Shown here: positions 22,801-35,194 of the stretch, piece by piece
Numbering within the stretch: position 1 is the stretch's first letter
Layout: each line of letters opens with the position of its first letter
Assembly: GCF_910594005.1 (NCBI RefSeq)
Contig: NC_057834.1
Coordinates: forward strand, 106,543,650 to 106,607,649
Direction: 5' to 3'
DNA from: Cervus elaphus
Taxonomy: Eukaryota > Chordata > Mammalia > Artiodactyla > Cervidae
Length of the DNA stretch: 64,000 nt
Notes under the pieces: model-generated
The model's input: the letters and a program-made list of their open reading frames with translations, nothing else
Databases searched by the model: none
What the model was told of the DNA's origin: nothing
Translations under genes and position numbers: made by a program

Positions 22801-24220
22801 AGAACTCTGACTTATGGGGAGAACTTCTGAAATGGCAAAGTAAGGACATTCTGAAATCTACTTCTCCATAAAAGCACAGAGAAAACCAGCAAAAGTTCTC
22901 ATAATCCACATTTCCAGAATTCCGCACATTAACCAGATTTTATGCAGCAACTACAGTATTGCAAGCAAAGTCTTGGAACAACTTGAGCTTCTGTTTAAGG
23001 AAAAACTAAAACAAAAGGATGGCTGAATCTCAGTAGGAGCACTGAGCTCTGGTGCCCTGCTCCAGCTTTTCTCTCCCCAGCTCTGCAGTCACCTTGAAAA
23101 GCAACAGCCTGGCAGCTCTGGCAGCCAAGACAACCAGGTGCCAAACAGCCACTGGAGCGTGTTCCCCGAAGGCCCTGAGCCCAGACAGCTGTCAGTACTG
23201 GACTGTCTGGCAGATCCCTTGGAAGACCCACTCTCAGGGCCTGTATTTTTTTTTTTAAGATCATTTTTAATGTGGACCATTCTTTAAATTCTTTGTTGAA
23301 TTTGTTACAATATTGCTTCTGTTTTTTATGTTTTGGTTTTTTTGGCCACAAGGCATGTACAATCTTAGCTTCCCAACCAGGGATCGAGAACTCACACGTC
23401 CTGCATTAGAAGGTGAAATTTTAGCCACTGGATCACCAGGGAAGTCCGTCAGGGCCTGTCTTTACTTAACCTGCCTCCAAGCCCAGCCTGTGTGAACCAC
23501 ACTACAAGGCATGTATTCAAACACATCAGGGACAGTTGGACATTGTTGTAACATGAGGGGGAAATATCAGACATGCTGCCCAGAGGATTAAGAGGGAAAA
23601 CTGGGGAAGGAGGTGTCCACTGGGGCTTCAACAAACTCTGCCATTTTCCTGGGAATTTAGAAAGCTATGTACCTGCAAGGGCTCTGTGCATGCTCAGTAG
23701 GAACCTAGGAAGCACTAATTTCGTCTCCAGCTGACCTCCAGGCTCTGCCCAAACAGGAAGTTAATGCTAGTACAGGGTGTGAACTGACTGCTGAAGTGTT
23801 GAAGGCTTAACCCAAATCACATGCAGAGCCCTGAGAGACCATTAGGTTCAAGGCATTTGAGGACACCTCTGTGCACGCATTTGCTGGAACCTGAGGCTAA
23901 CAGCACAGCATTCAGGTGCCCCATGTGATGAAGAACAGAAATTTTACAGAATTGGTCCAAGAAAGTCACTAAACAGAAAGCAACAAAAACAGTGACGGTC
24001 ACAATAACAGACTGTGGTGATCCAGAGTTTCCTCACTGTATCATTTAAAAGGTTAAATTCTCGACAAAAATTATAACTATGTCAAGAAATAAGAAACTGT
24101 GGCCCACATAACAGGTAAAAAGCAATTAGAAACTATTCCTGAGAAACCCAGACATTAGAATTACTAAACAAACACTTCAAATGAGCAGTTTTAACAACTT
24201 TAATTATTAATATATTTTAA
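22800..24220 (+). mobile_element. Degraded L1/HAL1-like sequence
   Basis: Segments such as AACCCAGACATTAGAATTAC followed by an AAACACTTCAAATGAGC stretch resemble old L1M/HAL1 ORF1-region sequence in sense. Boundaries are unclear and no frame survives. It is interrupted by the CHR SINE at 23245-23448. Confidence 0.4.
23245..23448 (-). mobile_element. CHR-type cetartiodactyl SINE
   Basis: Antisense tRNA-derived head (GGGATCGAGAACTCACACG, CACTGGATCACCAGGGAAG) with a T-rich tail to the left. It is flanked by TCAGGGCCTGT at 23234-23244 and 23449-23459. Confidence 0.85.
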
Positions 24221-24232
24221 TTAAGATTTAAA

Positions 24233-24445
24233 TTGCTTCCCTCGTAGCTCAGTTGGTAAACCATCTGCCTGCAATGCAGGAGACCTGGGTTTGATTCCTG
24301 GGTCGGGAAGATCCCCTGGAGAAGGAAATGACAACCCACTCCAGTATTCTTGCCTGGAGAATCCCATGGACAGAGGAGCCTAGCAGGCTACAGTCCATGG
24401 GATCGCAAGAGTCAGACACAACTTAGCGAGTAAACGACTACCACC
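24233..24445 (+). mobile_element. Bov-tA SINE
   Basis: Full-length SINE from GCTTCCCTCGTAGCTCAG through CTGGGTTTGATTCCTGGG to CAGACACAACTTAGCGAG. The A and B box-like regions of the tRNA head are still recognisable. Confidence 0.92.
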
Positions 24446-24968
24446 ACCAAAAGACTTTACAATATATTTGTTTATGTTTAAGGGGTGTACTTGATATTTG
24501 TATATATTAAGGACACAATGTGAAAATTCACCACAATCAAGCTAAATAATTTATCATCTCTAGTTACCCATGTGTGTGTATGTGTGTGTGGTGATATTTC
24601 ATCTAAGATCTACACTTTTAGAAAATTTCAAGTATATTATCATCATGCTCTACATTAGATCTCCAGAACTGAACCCACAAACTGAACCCTAGTATCCACT
24701 GATGAATATCTCCCCACATCCCACACCCTTCAGCCACTGGCAGCCATGGTTCAACCCTCTGCTTTTATGAGTTTGACTTTTTTAGATTCAGCATTTAAGT
24801 GAGATAATATAGTGCTGCTTTTTCTCGCATGACTTTATTTTTTTTAGCATAATGTACTCTAGGTTCACTTTGCTTGCAAATGGCAGAATTTCCTTTCTTT
24901 TAAGGCTTAAAAACTTCTGGTTATTGTGTATGTGTGTATTATGTGTATGTATACATACACACACTTTG

Positions 24969-25190
24969 TGTGTGTCACAACTCAGTCACTCAGTTCTGTC
25001 CAACTCTTTGCAACCCCATGGACTATAGGCTGCCAGGCTCCTCTGTCCATGGGATTTCCCAGGCAAGAATACTGGAGTGGGTTGCTATTTTCTCCTCCAG
25101 GGGATCATCCTGACCCAGGCATGGAACCTGCAACTCCTGTGGCTCTTACATTGGTAGGCAGATTCTTTACTACTGAGCCACTTGGGAAGC
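24969..25190 (-). mobile_element. Bov-tA SINE in the old L1
   Basis: Antisense SINE from CAACTCAGTCACTCAG to GAGCCACTTGGGAAGCC. It is flanked by CATACAYACACTTTG-like repeats. Confidence 0.9.
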
Positions 25191-25594
25191 CCATACATAC
25201 ACTTTGTATTTTCTTTATTCATTCACCAGTGACAGACACTTAGGTTGTTTCTGTATCTTGGCTTTTATGAATAATGCTGCAGTGGATTTGTGAGTGCAGC
25301 TATCTCTTCAGTATACTAATTTCCTTTCTTTGGGTATTTTCCCAGAAGTGGGATTACTGGATCATACAGTACATATTTTAAACTTTTTTTAGGATCCTTT
25401 CTACTGTTTTCCATAATGGCTGTACCAATTTACTTCCCCATCAACAGTGTAAAAGGATTCCCTTCTGTCCACATACTCTCCAAGACTTGGTTTTTTGTTT
25501 TTTGTTTTTTTTGATGCTAGTCATTTTAAAAATTGTGAGGTGACATCTCACATCCCACATCTCATTGTGGCCTTCATTTGCATTTCACTACTAG

Positions 25595-26486
25595 TTGTCA
25601 CCCTACTTATTTAACTTATATGCAGAGTACATCATGAGAAATGCTGGGCTGGAAGAAGTACAAGCTGGAATTAAGATTGCTGGGGGAAATATCAATAACC
25701 TCAGATATGCAGATGACACCACTGTTATGGCAGAAAGTGAAGAGGAACTAAAAAGCCTCTTGATGAAAGTAAAAGAGCAGAGTGGAAAAGTTGGCTTAAA
25801 GCTCAACATTCAGAAAACTAAGATCATGGCATCTGGTCCCATTGCTTCATAGCAAATAGATGGGGAAACAGTGGAAACGGTGTCAGACTTTATTTTTCGG
25901 GGCTCCAGAATCACTGCAGATGGTTATTGCAGCCATGAAATTAAAAGATGCTCACTCCTTGGAAGGAAAGTTATGACCAAGCTAGATAGCATATTAAAAA
26001 GCAGAGACATTACTTTGCCACCAAAGGTCCGTCTAGTCAAGGCTATGGTTTTTCCAGTGGTCATGTATGGATGTGAGAGTTGGACTGTGAAGAAAGCTGA
26101 GTGCCGAAGAATTGATGCTTTTGAACTGTGGTGTTGGAGAAGACTCTTGAGAGCCCCTTGGACTGCAAGGAGATCCAACCAGTCCATCCTAAAGGAGATC
26201 AGTCCTGGGTGTTCATTGGAAGGACTGATGCTGAAGCTGAAACTCCAGTGCTTTGGCCACCTCGTGCGAAGAGTTGACTCACTGGAAAAGACCCTGATGC
26301 TGGGAGGGATTGGGGGCAGGAGGAGAAGGGGACGACAGAGGATGAGATGGTTGGATGGCATCACCGACTCGATAGGCATGGGTTTGGGTAGACTCCAGGA
26401 GTTTGTGATGGACAGGGAGGCCTGGCATGCTGTGATTCATGGGGTTGCAAAGAGTCGGACACTACTGAGTGACTGAACTGAACTGA
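25595..26486 (+). mobile_element. BovB LINE 3' half in the old L1
   Basis: Runs from TTGTCACCCTACTTATTTA to the GAACTGAACTGAA tail. Frames 25595-25852 and 25871-26476 cover the RT C-terminal part ([20 protein letters not shown]) but are separated by a stop. L1 sequence resumes on both sides. Confidence 0.92.
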
Positions 26487-26682
26487 AGTAATGTTGAGCA
26501 ATAATTTTTTGGCCATGTGCATGTCTTCTTTTGAGAAATATCTATTCAAGTTTTTGTTTGAGTTATTTGGATTCTTTTGCTATTGAATTTTATGAGTTAT
26601 TTATATATACTGTATGTTAATGCCTAATATATGTATAATGCCTGTGTATATATATATTTGCAAACATAGTGTATATTATATA

Positions 26683-26826
26683 TATTTTTATATATATATA
26701 TATATCCCCTGGAGTAGGAAATGGCAACCCACTCCAGTTTTCTTGCCTAGAGAATCCCATGGACAAAGGAGCCCAGCAGGCTACAGTCTATAGGGTCACA
26801 AGGAATCAGACACGACTGAGTGACTT

Positions 26827-26862
<36 letters not shown>
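26683..26862 (+). mobile_element. Bov-A SINE body embedded in a TA repeat
   Basis: A head-less Bov-A body (26706-26832) sits between two (TA)n runs (26683-26705 and 26836-26862). The TA runs probably derive from one microsatellite split or duplicated by the insertion. Confidence 0.85.
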
Positions 26863-26865
<3 letters not shown>

Positions 26866-27586
26866 ATTGTGACCAAAAAATTGTTATTGAAGCCAATGTC
26901 AGGAACTTCTCCCCCTATGTTTTTGGAATTTTGACTCTTACCTTTAAGTCTTTAATCCATTTTAAGTTGATTTTTGTGTATTATGTGAGGTAAGGTTTCC
27001 GTTTCATTCTTCTGCGTGTGGGCATCCAGTTCTCCCAAATATTATCTTTTCCCATTTTGTGTTCTTAGATCTGTGGTTGAAGAGTAGTTGACCATAATGT
27101 GTGGGTTTATTTCTGGGCTCAATATTCTGTTCCTTTGGTCTATATGTCTGTTTGCAATACTATACTTTGCACCATGTTTTGAAATAAAAACTGTGATGCT
27201 TACAGCTTTATTCCTCTTGTTTGAAATTACTCTAGCTGTTCAGGGTTTTTTTCTGCTTGCATATGTCTTTTATATGTTTTTCCTATTTCTGAGAAGAATG
27301 CCATTAGGATTTTGATAAGGTTTACATTCAATATGTAGATATCTTTAGGTAGTATTTTTACAATATGAATTCTTTCAATCCATGAAAATGGGAAGTCTTT
27401 CCATGTATCCAGGTCTTCTTTAATTTGCTATATTTTATAATTTTCAATGTGCAAGTCTTTCACCTCTTTGATTAACTGTATTCATAAGTATTTTCAGTCT
27501 TTTATGTTGCTGTTGTAAATGAGATTGTTTTCTTACTTTCCTTTGTGGATAGTCCATTGTTAGTGTATATAAACACTGATTTTTTT

Positions 27587-30202
27587 CTAAACTTTTTATT
27601 TTACATTGGAGTTATATGGTTCACCAATAATGCTGTGATAGCTTCAGGCATACAGCAAAGAAACCCAGTCACACACATACATGGATCTATTCCCCCTCAA
27701 ATTTCCCTCCTATTTAGGTTGTCACACAACACTGAGCAGATTACCCTATGCTCCACAGTAGGTCCTTGTTGATAGCAGTATGTACATCTCAATCCCAAAC
27801 TCCCTAATTACCGCTTTCCCTGACCCTTCTACCCTAGTAACCATAGTTCTTTGTCTGAGTCTGTGAATCTGTTTCTGTTTTGTAAATAAGTTCAGTTGTA
27901 TCATTTCTTATTAAATTCCACATATAAGCGAAATCTTATGATATTTCTCTTTCTCTGTCTGACTTACTTCACTCAGTTTGACAATTTCTAGGTCCATCTG
28001 CATTGCTGCAAATGGCATTATTTCATTCTTTTTAATGACCAAGTAATATTCCCTTGTATATGATTACCATATTCTCTTTGTCCATCCCTCTATCAATGGA
28101 TATCTAGGTTGCTTTCATGTCTTGGCTATTGTAAACAGTGCTGCCATGAACATTGGGGTGCATGTATCCTTTTGGACTATGTTTTTCTCCAGGTGTATGC
28201 ACAGGAGTGGGACTACAGGAACATGTGGTAGCTCTGTTTTTAGTTTTTAAAGGAACTCCCATACTGTTCTCCACAGTGGTAGTACCAATTTACATTCTCA
28301 CCAACAGTATAGGAGGACTCTCTTCTCTCCACACCTTCTACAGCATTTATTGTTGATTTTTTGATGATAGAGATTTTGAGTGGTGTGAAGTGATAGTTCA
28401 TTGTAGTTTTGATTTGCCTTACTCTAATAATTAGCAGTGTTGAACATCTTTTTATGTACCTCTTGGCCATCTGTATGACTTCTCTGAAGAAATGTTTATT
28501 TAGATATTTCACCCATTTTTTTATGCAGTTCACTGCATGAACTGTTTGTAAATTTTGAAGACTAGTCCTTTATTGATCACATCATTTGCAAATATTTTCT
28601 CCCAATCAATGGATTACCTTTTCATTTTGCTTATGGTTTCCTTTGCTGTGCTGAAGCTTTTGAGTTTAATTAGGTCCCATTTGTTTATTTTTGTTTCAGT
28701 TCCATTGCTCTGGGAGATAAATCAGAGAAGATATTGCTGTGATTTATGTTGGAGATTTTTCTGCCTATGTTTTCCTCTAAGAGTTTTATATTGTCCAGTT
28801 TCACATTTAGGCCTTTAGTCCACTTTGAGCTTATTTTTATGTATGATGCTAAATAATGTTCTAATTTAGTTTTTTATATATAGCTGTCCAGATTTCCTAG
28901 CACCATTATTAAACAGATTGCCTTTCCCCCATTGTATAATCTTGCCTCCTTTGTCATAGATTAATTGACCATAGATGCATAGGTTTATTTCTGGGCTTTC
29001 TATCCAGTTGCATTGGTCTACATTTCTATTTTTGTGCCAGTACATACTGTTTTGATGACTGTAGCTTTGTAATACAGTATGAAGGTAAAGAGCCTAATTT
29101 TTCTGGCTCTTTTCTTCTTTTTAATGATTGCTTTGGCTATTCAGGGTTTTTTGTGTCTCCATACAAATTTTAAGATTATTTTGTTCTAGTTTTATGAAAA
29201 ATACCATTGATAATTTGATAAGGATTATATCCAATCTGTAGATTGCCTTGGGCAGTATAGTAATTTTCTCAATATTGATTCTTCCAATCTAAGAATATGG
29301 TATATATTTCCATCTGTTTGTGTTGTCTTTGATTTCTTTCATCAGCATCTTAGAGGTCTCCTTAGGCAGGTTTATTCCTAAGTATTTTATTCTTTCTGAT
29401 GCATTGGTAAATGAGTTTTTTTCTTGAATTTCTCTTCCTGATCTTCCATTCATTGTCAGTGTATAGAGATGCAACAAATTTCTGAACATTAATTTTGTAG
29501 CCTGCAACTTTACTAAATCACTGATGAGCTCTAGTGGTTTTCTAGTAGTGTCTTTAGGATTTTCTATGTATAGTATCATGTTATCTGCAAACAGTGACAG
29601 TGTGACTTCGTCTTTTCCAATTTGATTTACTTTTATTTCTTTGTTTTTCTCTGATTGCTGTGGCTAGGATTTCCAAAACAATGTTGCATAAAAATGGTGA
29701 GAGTGGATATTCTTGTCTTGTTCCTGGTCTTAGATAAAATGCTTTCAGCTTTAGGTTTGTTGTACATGGCTTTTATTATGTTGAAATATGTTCCCTCTCT
29801 GCCCACTTTCAGGAGAGTCTTTACCATAAATGAACGTTGAATTTTGTTGAAAGATTTTTCTGCATATTTTGAGATGATCATATGGTTTTTAATTCTTCAG
29901 TTTGTTAATATGGTATATCACACCAATTGATTTGCAGATATTGAAAAACTTGTATAACTGGGCTAAATCCCACTTGATCATGGTGTATGATCCTTTTAAT
30001 GTATTGTTAGATTTGGACTGGTAGTGTTTTGTTGAGGTCTCTTGCATCTTTGTTCATCAGTGATCCTTACCTGTAATTTTTTGTAGTATCTTGGTCTGGC
30101 TTTGGAATCAAAGTAATGGTGGCCTCATAGAATGAATTTGGTAGTTTTCCTTCCTCTGCATTTTTTGGGAACAGTTTCAAAAGGATAAGTATTATGTCTT
30201 CT
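27587..30202 (-). mobile_element. Younger L1 LINE nested in the old L1
   Basis: About 2.6 kb of antisense L1 from the 3' end (TCTAAACTTTTTATTTTACA) to the ORF2 reverse transcriptase region. It is 5'-truncated with scattered stops. Direct repeat CTGATTTTT at 27576-27584 and 30203-30211; the older L1 continues on both sides. Confidence 0.85.
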
Positions 30203-30740
30203 CTGATTTTTGTATGTCAATTTTTATCCTGCAACTTTACTGACTTTGTTTATTAGGTCAAACAATTTTTAAACAACAATTTTTGGTTGAGACTTTAGTG
30301 TTTTCTACATATATGTCCATGTAATCTGCAAAACAATATAATTTTACTTCTTTCTTCCAATCTGAATGCCTCATTTCTTTTATTTCTCTAATTGCTCTGG
30401 CTTGGATTTCCACAACTGTGTTGAATAGAAGTGGTAAGAATAGGCATCTTTGTCTTGTACCAGTTCTTAGAAGAAAAACTTTCTGTTTCCCCCCACTGAT
30501 TGTTACCTATAGGCTTTTAATATAAGGTCTTTAAGGCCAGTTCCGTCTACACCTATTTTTTTGAGAGTTTTATCATGATTAGATGTTTATTTAATTCTGT
30601 CAACTGCTTTTTCTGCATCTACTGAGAAGATCATGTAGCCTTTATGCTTCATTCCACTGATGAGATGAATCACATTGATTGATTTGTTTATGTTGAACCA
30701 TCCTTGTGACCTGGGGATAAGTCCCACTTGGTCATAGTCT

Positions 30741-32637
30741 CAGTTCAGTTCAGTTCAGTCAGTTGTGTCCGACTCTTTGTGACCCTATGAATCGCAGCAT
30801 GCCAGGCCTCCCTGTCCATCACAAACTCCCGGAGTTTACTCAAACTCATGCCCATCAAGTCGGTGATGCCATCCAGCCGTCTTATCCTCTGTCGTCCCCT
30901 TCTCCTCCTGCCCCCAATCCCTCCCAGCATCAGGGTCTTTAACAATGAGTCAACTCTTCACATGAGGTGTCCAAAGTACTGGAGTTTCAGCCTCAGCATC
31001 AGTCTTTCCAATGAACACCCAGGACTGATCTCCTTTAGGATGGACTGGTTGGATCTCCTTGCAGTCCAAGGGACTCTCAAGAGTCTTCCCAACACCACAG
31101 TTCAAAAGCATCAATTTTTCGGCACTCAGCTTTCCTCACAGTCCAACTCTCACATCCATACATGACCACTGGAAAAACCATAGCCTTGACCAGACAGACC
31201 TTTGGTGGCAAAGTAATGTCTCTGCTTTTTAATATGCTATCTAAAAAAAAAAATATATATGCTATCTAGCTTGGTCATAACTTTCCTTCCAAGGAGTGAG
31301 CATCTTTTAATTTCATGGCTGCAGTCACCATCTGCAGTGATTTTGGAGCCCCCAAAAATAAAGTCTGACACTGTTTCCACTGTCTCCCCATCTATTTCCC
31401 ATGAGGTGATGGGGCCAGATGCCATATCTTAGTTTTCTGAATGTTGAGGTTTAAGCCAACTTTTTCACTCTCCTCATTCACTTTCATCAAGAGGCTTTTT
31501 AGTTCTTCTTCACTTTCTGCCATTGGGCTTCCCTGATGGCTCAGAGGTTAAAGCATCTGCCCGCAATGAGAGAGACCTGGGTTCGATCCCTGGATCAGGA
31601 AGATCCCCTGGAGAAGGAAATGGCAATGCACCCCAGTATTCTTGCCTGGAGAATCCCATGGACAGAGGAGCCTGGTGGACTACAATCCATGGGATTGCAG
31701 AGTCGGACATGACTGAGCGACTTCACTCACTTTCACTTTCTGCCTTAAGGGTGGTGTCATCTGCGTATCTGAGGTTATTGATATTTCTCTCGTCAGTCTT
31801 CATTCCAGCTTGTGCTTCCTCCAGCTCAGCATTTCTCATGATGTACTCTGCATATAAGCTAAATAAGCAGGGTGACAATATACAACCTTGACATACTCCT
31901 TTTCCTATTTGGAACCAGCCTGTTGTTCCATGTCCAGTTTGAACTGTTGCTTCCTGACCTGCATTCAGATTTCTCAAGGGGTAGGTCAGGTGGTCTGGTA
32001 TTCCCATCTCTTTCAGAATTTTCCACAGTTTATTGTGATCCACACATTCAAAGGCTTTGGCATAGTCAATAAAGCAGAAATAGATGATTTTCTGGAACTC
32101 TCTTGCTTTTTTGATGATCCAGCTGATGTTGGGAATTTGATCTCTGGTTCCTCTGCCTTTTCTGAAACCAGTCTGAACTTCTGGAAGTTCACAGATCATG
32201 TATTGTTGAAGCCTGGCTTGGAGAATTCTAAGCATTACTTTACTACTGTGTGAGATGAATGCAATTGTGCAGTAGTTTTAGCATTCTTTGGCATTGCCTT
32301 TCTTAGGGATTGGAATGAAAACTGACCTTTTCCAGTCATGTGGCCACTGCTAAGTTTTCCAAATTTACTGACGTATTGAGTGCAGCACTTTCACAGCATC
32401 ATCTTTTAGGATTTGAAATAGTTCAACTGGAATTCCATCACACCTCCACTAGCTTTGTTCATAGTGATGCTTCCTAAGGCCCACTTGACTTCCCATTCCA
32501 GGATGTCTGGCTCTAGGTGAGTGATCATACCATCATGATTATCTGGGTTGTGAAGGTCTTTTTTGTAGAGTTCTTCTGTGTATTCTTGCCCCCTCTTCTT
32601 AATATCTTCTGCTTCTGTTAGGTCATTCCATTTCTGG
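30741..32637 (-). mobile_element. BovB LINE, about 1.7 kb after removing a nested SINE
   Basis: Antisense element with a CAGTT tail repeat at the left. It extends upstream into the RT N-terminal region; the minus frame 31723-32235 includes [20 protein letters not shown] and RYADDT. Its truncated 5' end abuts the CYP2J-derived block at 32638. Confidence 0.93.
31522..31731 (+). mobile_element. Bov-tA SINE nested in BovB
   Basis: Complete tRNA head and body. A perfect 13-bp target duplication of BovB sequence, TTCACTTTCTGCC, lies at 31509-31521 and 31732-31744. Confidence 0.96.
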
Positions 32638-32705
32638 TTAAGTATGAATGAATAGAAGAGATGGAAAGAGAAGGTGGTTTCTTTGTCTTCAAAAGTGGAA
32701 AACTG

Positions 32706-32917
32706 TCATCCCCACTGGCTCCCTGGTAAAGAACCCACTTGTCAATGCAGAAGATGTGGCTTTGATCCGTGGATTGGGAAGATCCCCTGGAAAAGAAAAA
32801 TGGCAACCCACTCCAGTATACTTGCCTGGGAAATCCCATGGAGAGAGGAGCCTGGCAGGCTGCAGTCTATGAGTTTGCAAAGGAGTCAGACACAACTTAG
32901 CGACTAAACAACAACTT
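32706..32917 (+). mobile_element. Bov-tA SINE just upstream of relic exon 5
   Basis: SINE body with CAACCCACTCCAGTATACTT and an ACAACAACT tail. It ends about 31 bp before the exon 5 start, where the branch point would lie. Copies A and C have no SINE here. Confidence 0.9.
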
Positions 32918-32948
32918 GTCTCCATGACTGTTTTGTTTTCTCCATCAG

Positions 32949-33125
32949 CTCCACAATTTCTTTCCAAGGATAATGAATTACCTTCCAGGACCCCACCAAC
33001 CTCTCTTTAGTAAATGGGAGAAACTGGACATGTTTATTACCAGTGTGATTGAAAACCACAAGAGAGACTGGAATCCTGCAGAAGCAAGAGACTTCATTGA
33101 TGCTTCCTTCCGGGAAATAGAAAAG
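32949..33125 (+). pseudogene. Relic exon 5 of copy B
   Basis: 177 bp, still open in frame (LHNFFPRIMNYLPGPHQ to FIDASFREIEK). The acceptor CCATCAG is intact, but the bases after the exon are AT instead of GT (33126-33127), so the normal donor is lost. Confidence 0.93.
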
Positions 33126-34385
33126 ATGAGAAACCAGACTTTTCTCCTGAATTTTGTTCTTAAAAAGAAATGAGGAGATTCAGGTTTACTGCTGCTGTAC
33201 CAAATCACCAAAAATGTGGAATCTTAAAAAAACACATTTATTCTCTTATAATTCCAGAGGTCAGAAGTCTGAAGCCAGTTTCTCTGGACTGAAGTCAAGG
33301 TGGGGGCGGGGCTGCTACTTCTGGAGGCGCTTGGGCAGAATCCATTCATGGACTTTTCCAGCCTGTAGAGGCTGCCTGTACTCCTTAACTCAGGGCCCCT
33401 TCCTCCATCTTCAAAGCCATCAAAATAGCGTCTTCTCTGCTCCCATCCTCACATCTTCCCTTTACGCCTTGCTTGTACCCCTCTTATGAGACTCTTGTGA
33501 TTGTATTCAGCTCCCTAGGATAATTCAGGATAATCTTGCCATATCAAGATCTTTAAGTTGATTGTATTTACAAAGTTCTGTCTGCATTTAGCATTCATGT
33601 GTTCCCGAGATTAAGACATGGACATCTTTGGGGATCATTATTCAGCCTACCACAGGGGAGGAAAAATATAGGCAGTATTTCATAGAGTATAGGAATAACA
33701 TAACTCAGAATTGTTGATACAAGTAAAAATAAAGATAGAGATTTAATGGTATTTGACTTGAAGTCTTTGGAAAGCCGAAACACTGTCTTTTTGAGGTCTG
33801 TTCTCTATTCTTCCCCCATGTCTGAAGGAGATACACACAAGAGGAGAACTAAGTATTATTTCATGGTTCGTTGGATCAATACTCAGTCTCCTACCCCTTC
33901 CCCCAGCTCCCCAGTGCAGAACACAAGTGAAGCTGAGTCAGATGCCAGATTTAAACGTGAGGAAGTTCTGCTTTCCTCCCTCATCCCCATGTCATGCACT
34001 TTTCCAACATTATAGGTCAGAAGCAGGAAAAAAACTGAAATTGTATGTATATTCTTTAACATGGTAACCCCTCTGGTTAATACACATCACTGTAGGTGGT
34101 ATCATCTTTGACATAGATTATGTCTTCCTTCTCCTAGAGTTGGCAGAATTGTACACTTCTTTGCAGCTCCTTTTTTATTTCCCCTTATTGGCATACCTTT
34201 AATAGATGCATTGATATCTCCTCAGAGGAGGATACTTCACTTGCTGTAAGGTGTGCAGATGTGGAGCCACACACAGGGAGGAGTGCTGACACTTTGAAGC
34301 TCCTGGAGGAAGGTGGGAAAGATGCTGGAGTGCCAGGAGGAATGGCTGATGGAAGTAGACATGTTTAAATTAACCTAAAAATTTG

Positions 34386-35194
34386 AGCACAATGAAGGAC
34401 AGAAACAGATATGAACCTAACAGAAGCAGAATATATTAAGAAGAGGTGGCAAGAATACACAGAAGAACTATATAAAAAAGATCTTAATCACCCAGATAAC
34501 CACGATGATGTGATCACTCACCTAGAGCCATAAATCTTAGAGTGTGAAGTCAAGTTAGTCCTTAAGAAACATAACTACGGACAAAGCTATTGGAGGTGAT
34601 AGAATTCCAGTTGAGCTGTTTCAAATCCTAAAAGATGATGCTGTTAAAGTGCTGCACTCAATATGCCAGCAAATATGGAAAACTCAGCAGTGGCCTCAGG
34701 ACTGGAAAAGGTCAGTTTTCATTTCAATCCCAAAGAAGGACAATGCCAAAGAATGTTCAAACTACTGCATAGAAGCACTCATTTCACATGCTAGCAGAGT
34801 AATGCTCAAAATTCTCTAAGCCAGTCTTCAACAATAGATGAACCGAGAACTTCCAAATGTTCAAGCTGGATTTAGAAAAAGCAGAGGAACCAGAGATCCA
34901 ATTGCCAACATCCATTGGATCAGAGAAAAAGCAAGAGAATTCCAGAAAATCATCTACTTCTGCTTCATTGACTATGCTAAAGCCTTTAATTGTGACAATA
35001 AACTGTGGAAAATTCCTTAAGAGATGGGAATACCAGACCACCTTACCTGCCTTCTGAGAAACCTGTATGCAGGTCAAGAAGCAACAGTTAGAACCAGACA
35101 TGGAACAACAGACTGGTTCCAACTAGGGAAAGGAGTATGTCAAGGCTGTATATTGTCACCCTGCTTATTCAAATTATATACAGAGTACATCATG
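34386..35194 (+). mobile_element. BovB LINE, truncated at both ends
   Basis: Sense BovB from GGACAGAAACAGATATGAAC to CAGAGTACATCATG, then a sharp switch into CYP2J flank (GCAGAGGTGGGATGAG). It lacks the whole 3' end, so its right border is a deletion breakpoint and not an insertion end. Confidence 0.9.

Larger units (their letters stand above)
24446..30740 (-). mobile_element. Old L1 LINE, antisense, interrupted by at least five insertions
   Basis: Left to right it runs from an L1M-type 3' UTR (ATTAGATCTCCAGAACTGAA) into ORF2. Pieces at about 24446-24968, 25191-25594, 26487-26705, 26833-27586 and 30203-30740 join in collinear order once the insertions are removed. ORF2 is destroyed by stops. 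Confidence 0.8.

Noticed and set aside
33126..33173. Read-through of relic exon 5 into 33173 as a functional alternative C-terminus
   Set aside because: It is simply intron sequence up to the first stop, with the heme-binding exons gone.
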